Source: JBEKVE01 sp049514335
Lineage (GTDB): Bacteria > Actinomycetota > Acidimicrobiia > Acidimicrobiales > UBA8190
Length of the DNA: 7,019 nucleotides
Reading direction: 5' to 3'
Assembly (NCBI GenBank): GCA_049514335.1
Contig: JBEKVE010000165.1
Location: 1-7,019 of the forward strand
The translations under genes and the position numbers were made by a program. Each line of letters starts with the position of its first letter. Position 1 is the first letter of the stretch. The notes under the pieces are model-generated. The model did not search any database and was not told the DNA's origin. It saw nothing but the letters and a program-made list of their open reading frames with translations. Shown here in pieces: positions 1 to 5,247 of the stretch.

Positions 1-4
1 GTCC

Positions 5-25
5 GGGAGCCGGCCCGCGGCTCTC
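5..25 (+). other. GC-rich hairpin upstream of obg
   Basis: A perfect 6-bp inverted repeat (GAGCCG at 7-12 and CGGCTC at 18-23) encloses a 5-base loop, and one G-T pair plus one G-C pair can extend the stem. No T-run follows, so it is not a classic intrinsic terminator. It could end or attenuate a transcript arriving from upstream, where rplU-rpmA are usually found in bacteria, but that gene is outside the window. In DNA this GC-rich a stem of this size can occur by chance. Confidence 0.3.
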
Positions 26-46
26 TGGATCCGCAGGTCCGCACCG

Positions 47-59
47 TAGGATCGGAAGC
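47..59 (+). promoter_or_regulatory. Possible -10 box (TAGGAT) or Shine-Dalgarno for obg
   Basis: TAGGAT at 47-52 matches the actinobacterial -10 consensus TANNNT. It ends 7 bases before the GTG at 60, the spacing expected if transcription starts at or next to the start codon (leaderless mRNA). No good -35 hexamer is seen 16-18 bases upstream. The same bases contain AGGA (48-51), 8 bases before the GTG, which would also serve as a ribosome binding site on a longer transcript. The sequence alone does not decide between the two uses. Confidence 0.4.
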
Positions 60-1430
60 GTGGCGGGGTTCGTCGACGAGGCTCAAGTCCATGTGAAGGC
101 GGGTGACGGCGGCGCGGGCGCGGTGTCGTTCCGGCGCGAGGCCCACGTGTCGCGCGGCGGGCCCGACGGCGGCGACGGGGGCGACGGGGGCGAGGTGTGG
201 CTGGTCGCCTCCACCAACCAGGCGTCGCTGCTCGGCTTCCGGGACCATCCCCATCGCCGCGCCGGCGACGGGCGCCACGGGCAGGGAAAGCGGCGCCACG
301 GGGCCCGGGGAGCGACCCTCGAGGTGCCGGTGCCGGTGGGGACGGTGGTGCGCGGCCCCGACGGTGCGGTGCTGGCCGACCTGGCCGAGGCGGGGGAGCG
401 CTGGCTCGCCGCCGAGGCCGGGCGTGGCGGCCGGGGCAATGCCCGCTTTCTCTCCAACCGCCGCCGGGCGCCCGCCTTCGCCGAGCAGGGCGAGGTGGGC
501 GAGGAGCGCTGGCTGGGCCTGGAGCTCAAGCTGTTGGCCGACGTGGCCCTGGTGGGTATGCCCAACGCCGGCAAGAGCACCCTCATCGCCCGCATCTCCG
601 CGGCGCGCCCCAAGATCGCCGACTACCCCTTCACCACCCTGGAGCCGCACCTGGGCGTGGTGCGCCTGGGCCGCCCCGGTGACGAGACCGAGTTCGTGGT
701 GGCCGACGTCCCCGGCCTGGTGGAAGGGGCGGCCGAGGGCCGGGGTCTCGGGCACCGGTTCCTGCGCCACACCGAGCGGGCCCGCGTCCTGGTCCTGTTG
801 CTCGACCTGGCGGCGGCGGACGGAACCTCCCCCGAGGCCCAGGAGCGCATCCTTCTCGACGAGTTGCGCCGCTACCGTCCCGACCTCCTCAACCGGCCCC
901 GGTTGACGGTGGGCTCCAAGGCCGACGTGGCCCCTGCCGACGGAGCCGCTGGCGACGGGGCTGACGGGGCCGACGGGGTCGGCGCCCCCGGGCCCGCCCT
1001 GCGGGTGTCGGGTGCCACGGGGGAAGGCACCGGGGAGCTCCTGGGGCGCCTGGCCGCCATGGTGGTCGAGGCCCGCGCCGAGCAGGCGAGCCAGGCCCGC
1101 ACCATCGTCGTGCACCGACCGGTGTCCGAGGACATCGCCGTGGAGCGGGCCGACGACGGCTCCTTCGTGGTGCTCGGCCGGCCCGCCCTGCGGGCCGTGG
1201 CCCTGTCGGACCTCACCGACGACGGGGCCGTCGACTACGTCCAGCACCGCCTGCGCCGTCTGGGCGTGGATCGCGCCCTGGTACGGGCCGGCGTGCGCGA
1301 CGGGGACGTCGTGCACCTCGGGAAGCTCAGCTTCACCTACCGCAAGGACGAGGGTGTCGAGGGGGCTGTGGGCCCCGAGGCGCCGCTCCCGGCGCGACGC
1401 CACCGCCGCCAGCGACAGGGTGAGGGGTGA
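60..1430 (+). CDS. obg: Obg/CgtA ribosome-associated GTPase
   Basis: A 456-residue Obg-family GTPase, which in known members binds the large ribosomal subunit and acts in ribosome maturation and stress control. The Obg fold covers about residues 1-157 and has the usual Gly-rich stretches (GDGGAGAVSF; GGPDGGDGGDGG). The G domain covers about 158-340: G1 GMPNAGKST at 166-174, switch I YPFTT at 189-193, G3 DVPGL at 216-220 and G5 SGATGEG at 317-323. The G4 motif is SKAD (286-289) instead of NKxD, followed by an Ala/Gly/Asp-rich insert (291-313). The C-terminal OCT domain (about 348-430) ends with a basic tail (ARRHRRQRQ). The GTG start is chosen because the conserved FVDEAQVHVKAGDGG begins directly after it; the frame is open to the window edge, but no homologous sequence lies upstream. 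Its stop overlaps the proB start by 4 bases. The family call is certain; the effect of the G4 change is unknown. Confidence 0.97.
   Translation: MAGFVDEAQVHVKAGDGGAGAVSFRREAHVSRGGPDGGDGGDGGEVWLVASTNQASLLGFRDHPHRRAGDGRHGQGKRRHGARGATLEVPVPVGTVVRGPDGAVLADLAEAGERWLAAEAGRGGRGNARFLSNRRRAPAFAEQGEVGEERWLGLELKLLADVALVGMPNAGKSTLIARISAARPKIADYPFTTLEPHLGVVRLGRPGDETEFVVADVPGLVEGAAEGRGLGHRFLRHTERARVLVLLLDLAAADGTSPEAQERILLDELRRYRPDLLNRPRLTVGSKADVAPADGAAGDGADGADGVGAPGPALRVSGATGEGTGELLGRLAAMVVEARAEQASQARTIVVHRPVSEDIAVERADDGSFVVLGRPALRAVALSDLTDDGAVDYVQHRLRRLGVDRALVRAGVRDGDVVHLGKLSFTYRKDEGVEGAVGPEAPLPARRHRRQRQGEG
954..980 (+). repeat. 9-bp tandem repeat, three copies, inside obg
   Basis: Three consecutive units, GACGGGGCT, GACGGGGCC and GACGGGGTC, encode Asp-Gly-Ala/Val three times (residues 299-307) in the loop between the G4 and G5 motifs of Obg. 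A related degenerate unit (GACGGAGCC) lies just upstream around 939. The unit length is a multiple of three, so copy changes would keep the frame. The insert looks like a low-complexity surface loop. Confidence 0.75.
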
Positions 1431-2566
1431 GCACGACGCCGGCAGCCGACGATGCGGCCCCGGGCGCCACGCGGTCGCGCACCGTGGTGGCCAAGATCGG
1501 GTCGTCGTCGCTCACCGCGTCCGACGGTGGCGTCGACGCCGTGGCCGTGGCCCGGCTGTGCGACGAGGTCGGGGCGCTGCGCGCCGAGGGCCACAGCGTC
1601 GTGCTTGTGAGCTCGGGTGCCATCGCGGCGGGATGGTCCGCACTCGGTGGGGGGCCGCGTCCCGTCGATCCCGCCGTCTTGCAGGCCGTGTCGGCGGTGG
1701 GCCAGCCCCGCCTCATGCGCGTCTACGACGACTGCCTGGGTGCGCACGGCCTCGTGGCCGGCCAGGTGCTGCTGGCACCGCTCGACTTCGTCCACCGTCA
1801 GCAGTACCTCCACGCCCGCCAGACCCTGTCGCGTCTGCTCGAGCTCGGGGTCGTGCCGGTGGTGAACGAGAACGACGCCACGTCCGACGACGAGATCCGC
1901 TTCGGGGACAACGACCGGCTCGCTGCGCTCGTGGCCCACCTCGTGGCCGCCGATCTCCTCGTCCTTCTGACCGACACCGCCGGCCTGCTCACCGCCGACC
2001 CCCGCACCACGGCCGAGGCGTCGCTCATCGAGGAGGTGGTCGAGGTCGACCAGACGCTCGAGGCGCTGGCGGGCGGGGCCGGCACCGAGGTGGGAAGCGG
2101 GGGCATGGCGTCGAAGCTGGCGGCGGCCAAGATCGCCGCCTGGTCGGGTGTCGAGACGATCATCGCCGACGCCGCCAAGGCGCATGTCCTGGCCGACGCC
2201 GTGGCCGGCCGGCACGGGGTGGGCACCGTGTTCCGGCCCCGGGGCCGGCGGTTGCCGGCCCGCAAGCTGTGGATCGCCTTCGCCGTGGCGGCGGCGGGGA
2301 CGCTGGTGGTGGACGAGGGGGCCCGGTTGGCATTGGTGGAGCGCGAGGCGTCGCTCCTTCCCGCCGGGGTGGTGTCGGTGTCCGGGCGCTTCGACGCCGA
2401 CGACGCGGTGGAGATCGCCGGGCCCGACGGGGTGGTCTTCGCCAAGGGCCTCGCCCGGCACTCGGCCGATCACATCGCCTCGTGGGCCGGCCTGCGCACC
2501 TCAGAGCTGCCCGACGCCACCCCCCACGAGGTCGTGCACCGGGACGACCTCGTGGTGCTCGGCTGA
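1427..2566 (+). CDS. proB: Glutamate 5-kinase with C-terminal PUA domain
   Basis: Phosphorylates L-glutamate to gamma-glutamyl phosphate with ATP, the first step of proline synthesis in the cytoplasm. The 379 residues hold an amino-acid-kinase domain (about 18-265) with VAKIGSSSLT (21-30), SSGAIAAG (62-69), NEND (147-150), FGDNDRLAALVA (159-170), LLTDTAGLLTADPR (180-193) and GSGGMASKLAAAKIA (223-237). A PUA domain follows (about 276-370, starting near ARKLWIAF). The length is slightly above the roughly 367 residues of E. coli ProB because of an Ala/Pro-rich N-terminal extension of about 18 residues before the first conserved strand. The GTG start overlaps the obg stop (GTGA), and a purine-rich AGGGTGAGG lies immediately before it, so translation is probably coupled to obg. 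In known ProB enzymes proline feedback acts on the kinase domain; nothing here shows whether it is kept. proA is not directly adjacent but follows about 390 bases later. Confidence 0.97.
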   Translation: MSTTPAADDAAPGATRSRTVVAKIGSSSLTASDGGVDAVAVARLCDEVGALRAEGHSVVLVSSGAIAAGWSALGGGPRPVDPAVLQAVSAVGQPRLMRVYDDCLGAHGLVAGQVLLAPLDFVHRQQYLHARQTLSRLLELGVVPVVNENDATSDDEIRFGDNDRLAALVAHLVAADLLVLLTDTAGLLTADPRTTAEASLIEEVVEVDQTLEALAGGAGTEVGSGGMASKLAAAKIAAWSGVETIIADAAKAHVLADAVAGRHGVGTVFRPRGRRLPARKLWIAFAVAAAGTLVVDEGARLALVEREASLLPAGVVSVSGRFDADDAVEIAGPDGVVFAKGLARHSADHIASWAGLRTSELPDATPHEVVHRDDLVVLG

Positions 2567-2579
2567 GGACGAAGAGCCG

Positions 2580-2599
2580 CCCCGATGCACCGCTCGGGG
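2580..2599 (+). terminator. Hairpin after proB, possible weak terminator
   Basis: CCCCGA (2580-2585) and TCGGGG (2594-2599) form a perfect 6-bp stem around an 8-base loop, starting 14 bases after the proB stop codon. No T-run follows, which is common for GC-rich actinobacterial stems but makes the call weak. It lies before the small membrane-protein gene and could reduce read-through from proB. Chance occurrence cannot be excluded. Confidence 0.35.
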
Positions 2600-2647
2600 T
2601 AGGGCCTTGGTCCACCTCCCCGGTCGCCGCTCTGCTGGACTGCATGT

Positions 2648-2878
2648 GTGCGGCTGTCGGCGAGCACCGGCCTGTTCGAGGTCGGGCAGCGTATGGCGTT
2701 CGGGTTCGGGGTCACCGGGGCTGCTCTTTTCGCCGCCCTCGGTGTGGGGCCGCGTTTCGGGCGCACGCCGACCGGGGGGCGGGCCCTCGGGCGAGTGCAG
2801 GCGGCCCGCGTGATGCGGTGGGTCTGTCTCGGAGGCGCCGTGGTGGGTCTCGCCCTCATGGGCTTCGGGGCCGCCTAG
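2648..2878 (+). CDS. Small protein with two predicted membrane helices, unknown function
   Basis: I do not recognise this 76-residue protein. It has two hydrophobic segments, about residues 16-33 (MAFGFGVTGAALFAALGV) and 57-75 (starting RWVCLGGAVVGLALMG). They are separated by a loop with six Arg (36, 39, 45, 49, 54, 57) and no acidic residue. By the positive-inside rule the loop should be cytoplasmic, with both ends outside. The GTG start is preceded by a weak GGA at a spacing of 8; an in-frame ATG at 2693 would give a 61-residue form that keeps both helices. No TANNNT box sits just upstream, so it is probably transcribed with proB. It lies between proB and proA, so a link to proline metabolism or osmotic stress is conceivable but has no sequence support. 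The coherent hydrophobic pattern argues for a real gene; conservation could not be tested. Confidence 0.6.
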   Translation: MRLSASTGLFEVGQRMAFGFGVTGAALFAALGVGPRFGRTPTGGRALGRVQAARVMRWVCLGGAVVGLALMGFGAA

Positions 2879-2891
2879 TTGCGCAGCCCCG

Positions 2892-2941
2892 CCGCGCCTC
2901 GAAGAGACCCACCACCGGGGTCAGGGGGGACCGCGGCGCGG
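2892..2941 (+). other. Nested inverted repeats between the small gene and proA
   Basis: An inner 5-bp stem, GACCC (2906-2910) with GGGTC (2918-2922) and a 7-base loop, lies 27 bases after the TAG stop of the small gene. It sits inside an outer 7-bp pairing of CCGCGCC (2892-2898) with GGCGCGG (2935-2941). The structure could end upstream transcription just before the proA promoter candidate. There is no T-run, and self-complementarity is easily met by chance at this GC content. Confidence 0.25.
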
Positions 2942-2944
2942 GGG

Positions 2945-2956
2945 TACCCTGGGGCA
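2945..2956 (+). promoter_or_regulatory. Candidate -10 box for a leaderless proA transcript
   Basis: TACCCT at 2945-2950 fits TANNNT and ends 5 bases before the proA ATG, so transcription would begin at or next to the A of the start codon. No Shine-Dalgarno sequence with normal spacing is seen; the nearest G-rich runs (GGGG at 2951-2954) are too close or too far. This pattern is typical of leaderless actinobacterial genes. The -35 region (about 2922-2927) is G-rich and matches no clear consensus. It also supports ATG 2956 as the true start. Confidence 0.5.
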
Positions 2957-4203
2957 TGGCACGGGCGCACCTCGTCGAGCTCGGGCAACGGGCCAAGGCG
3001 GCGTCACGCGTCATGGCCGTCACCCGCAGCGCCAAGAAGGACGCCGCTCTCGGCACCGCCGCCGATCTGCTCGATGCCCGCCTGGCCGAGATCCTCGAGC
3101 ACAACGCCGCCGACCTCGACCAGGCCCGGCGCGAGGACGCCACCGACGCCCAGCTCGACCGCCTGCGCCTCAGCGACGACCGGGTCCGGGCCATGGCCGA
3201 CGGGCTGCGGCGCGTCGCCGCCCTCGCCGATCCGGTGGGGGAGGTCGTCGACGGCTGGGTGCGGCCCAACGGCCTGCGGGTGGAGCGGGTGCGCGTGCCC
3301 CTCGGGGTGGTGGCCGTCATCTACGAGAACCGGCCCAACGTCACGAGCGACGCCGCCGCCCTGTGCCTGAAGGCGGGCAACGCCGTGATGCTGCGGGGCT
3401 CGTCGAGCGCGCAGCGCTCCAACACGGCCGTGGCCGCCTGCCTGCGCGAAGCGCTCGTGAAGACCGACCTGCCCGAGGACGCCGTCGTGCTGGTGGACGA
3501 CACGAGCAGGGAAGCGGCGGTCGAGTTCATGCAGCTCGACGGGCTGGTGGACTGCCTCGTGCCCCGTGGGGGCCCCTCGCTCATCGAGTCGATCCGGCGC
3601 CACGCCACGGTTCCCTGCGTCATCGACGGCGACGGCAACTGCCACGTCTACGTCGACGCCGCCGCCGACCTCGACATGGCGCTCGCCATCGTGGTGAATG
3701 CCAAGACGCAGCGACCCGGCGTGTGCAACGCGGCGGAATCGCTGCTCGTGCACGAGGCGGTGGCCGCCGAGTTCCTGCCCCGGGCACAGCAGGCGCTCAC
3801 CGGCGTGGAGCTGCGCGGCGACGAGCGCAGCCGGGCGCTCGTGCCCGGTATGGGCGTCGCCACCGAGGAGGACTACGCCACCGAGTACCTCGGGCCGGTG
3901 CTGTCGGTCGCCGTGGTGGCGAGCCTCGACGCGGCGGTCGACCACATCACCCGCTACGGCTCGGGGCACTCCGAGGCCATCGTGACCGGCGACCTCACCG
4001 CTGCCGAGCGCTTCTGTGCCGAGGTGGACGCTGCCGCGGTGCTCGTCAACGCGTCCACGCGGTTCATCGACGGGGCCGAGCTCGGCTTCGGCTCGGAGAT
4101 CGGCATCTCCACCCAGAAGCTCCACGCCCGCGGGCCCATGGGGCTGCGCGAGCTCACGTGTGTCAAGTACGTCGTCCACGGTGACGGGCAGGTGCGTCGG
4201 TGA
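2956..4203 (+). CDS. proA: Gamma-glutamyl phosphate reductase
   Basis: Reduces gamma-glutamyl phosphate with NADPH to glutamate-5-semialdehyde, the second step of proline synthesis, usually in a complex with or next to ProB. The 415 residues match the family length (417 in E. coli). Family hallmarks are VPLGVVAVIYENRPNVTSDA (114-133), LKAGNAVMLRGSS (138-150), VPRGG (202-206), the catalytic Cys257 in NAKTQRPGVCNAAES (248-262), YGSGHSEAIVT (334-344), and VNASTRFIDGAELGFGSEIG (364-383). The ATG is chosen because the ProA N-terminus (MARAHLVELGQRAK) begins there; the same frame is open for almost 2 kb upstream, but that part reads across proB out of frame and is not ProA-like. The stop overlaps the next gene by 4 bases (GTGA). 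With its own apparent promoter, proA may be expressed separately from proB. Confidence 0.97.
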   Translation: MARAHLVELGQRAKAASRVMAVTRSAKKDAALGTAADLLDARLAEILEHNAADLDQARREDATDAQLDRLRLSDDRVRAMADGLRRVAALADPVGEVVDGWVRPNGLRVERVRVPLGVVAVIYENRPNVTSDAAALCLKAGNAVMLRGSSSAQRSNTAVAACLREALVKTDLPEDAVVLVDDTSREAAVEFMQLDGLVDCLVPRGGPSLIESIRRHATVPCVIDGDGNCHVYVDAAADLDMALAIVVNAKTQRPGVCNAAESLLVHEAVAAEFLPRAQQALTGVELRGDERSRALVPGMGVATEEDYATEYLGPVLSVAVVASLDAAVDHITRYGSGHSEAIVTGDLTAAERFCAEVDAAAVLVNASTRFIDGAELGFGSEIGISTQKLHARGPMGLRELTCVKYVVHGDGQVRR

Positions 4204-5237
4204 GCGCTCCGGCCGAGCAGGGAGGTCCCGAACAGGCGCACGCCGCGCCGGGCGGCGCCGGGCGCGTGCCGGCCGTGCCGCTCGGGTTCCCCGATCCAGG
4301 TCCGCCGCTGTTCGCCTCGGTGGTGGAGGTGCGCGAGCGCCTGGCCGAGGTGGGGTACCTCGCCGACGACGGCATCGCCGGTGTCGTGCACCTGGCCGAC
4401 CGCCTGGCCAAGCCGGTGCTGGTGGAGGGCCCGGCCGGCACGGGCAAGACCGAGCTGGCCAAGTCGGTGGCGCGTGTGACCGGGGCACGGCTCATCCGCC
4501 TGCAGTGCTACGAGGGCCTCGACGAGTCGAAGGCCCTCTACGAGTGGAACTACAAGAAGCAGCTCCTGCGCATCCAGGCCCAGCGGGTGGCCGACGACAA
4601 CGACAGCGCCGGCGCGCCGGGGGCGGGGCAGGGCGTCACCGCCGCCGGCGGTGCGTCGTGGCGCGACCTGGAGGAGGACATCTTCTCCGAGGAGTTCCTC
4701 CTCACCCGCCCGCTTCTCGAGGCCATCCGCTCGAGCGAGCCCGTGGTGCTGCTCATCGACGAGGTCGACCGGGTGGAGCTCGAGACCGAGGCGCTGTTGC
4801 TCGAGGTGCTGTCGGAGTACCAGGTGTCGATCCCCGAGCTGGGCACGGTCCGCGCCCAGCAGATCCCGCTCGTGTTCCTGACCTCCAACAACACGCGCGA
4901 GCTGTCGGAGGCCCTGAAACGCCGCTGCCTGTACCTCCACCTCGATTACCCCTCGCTCGAGCGCGAGCGTGACATCGTCCTGGCCCGGGTGCCAGGGGTG
5001 AGCGAGGAGCTCGCCGACCAGGTGGCGCGCATCGTCCGGTCGCTGCGCACCCTCGAGCTGAAGAAGCACCCGTCGGTGTCGGAGACCCTCGACTGGGCCC
5101 GCACCCTCGTGGTGCTCGGAGTGGAGTCCATCGACGCCGAGCAGGCCAAGGCCACGCTGCACGTGCTGCTCAAGTACCGCAGCGACCTCGAGCGGGCGGC
5201 CAAGGAGCTGTCCGCGGCGGGGGAGCTCCGGACCTGA
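4200..5237 (+). CDS. MoxR/CoxD-type AAA+ ATPase
   Basis: A 345-residue AAA+ ATPase of the MoxR group; CoxD, from CO dehydrogenase clusters, is the closest named type I can suggest. Residues 1-36 are Ala/Gly/Pro-rich and probably disordered. The core shows Walker A GPAGTGKT (77-84), the family segment QCYEGLDESKALYEWNYKKQ (102-121), Walker B VVLLIDEVD (182-190, D187/E188), sensor 1 LTSNN (227-231), probable arginine finger(s) R241/R242 in LKRRC, and a sensor 2 region around SVSETLDWAR (292-301). A Gly/Ala/Asp-rich insert (about 132-152) separates two conserved parts. MoxR ATPases typically work with VWA proteins to remodel or activate a client, and the next gene is such a protein, 10 bases downstream. 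The GTG start overlaps the proA stop, with AGGTG at 4190-4194 as a ribosome binding site. No CO dehydrogenase subunits are in the window, so the client is unknown. Confidence 0.92.
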   Translation: MSAPAEQGGPEQAHAAPGGAGRVPAVPLGFPDPGPPLFASVVEVRERLAEVGYLADDGIAGVVHLADRLAKPVLVEGPAGTGKTELAKSVARVTGARLIRLQCYEGLDESKALYEWNYKKQLLRIQAQRVADDNDSAGAPGAGQGVTAAGGASWRDLEEDIFSEEFLLTRPLLEAIRSSEPVVLLIDEVDRVELETEALLLEVLSEYQVSIPELGTVRAQQIPLVFLTSNNTRELSEALKRRCLYLHLDYPSLERERDIVLARVPGVSEELADQVARIVRSLRTLELKKHPSVSETLDWARTLVVLGVESIDAEQAKATLHVLLKYRSDLERAAKELSAAGELRT

Positions 5238-5247
5238 GCGCACGACA

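Noticed and set aside
1..59. Tail of an upstream gene such as rpmA
   Set aside because: One + frame has a TAG at 47-49, but the 15 codons before it do not resemble the end of ribosomal protein L27; the stretch is better read as intergenic leader.
1337..2473. Antisense open frame (378 codons) opposite proB
   Set aside because: It is His/Gly/Arg-rich with no motifs, while proB on the + strand is unambiguous.
1012..2955. The proA frame stays open for about 1.9 kb upstream of the proA ATG, giving an apparent 1063-residue protein
   Set aside because: The upstream part lies out of frame over obg and proB and reads as Arg/Pro/Gly-rich noise with no ProA similarity; GC-rich DNA has few stop codons. 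Only 2956-4203 is coding.
3004..4488. Long antisense open frame (494 codons) opposite proA
   Set aside because: Its composition is His/Arg/Gly-rich and mirrors the codon structure of proA; no family motifs are visible. It is a shadow frame.
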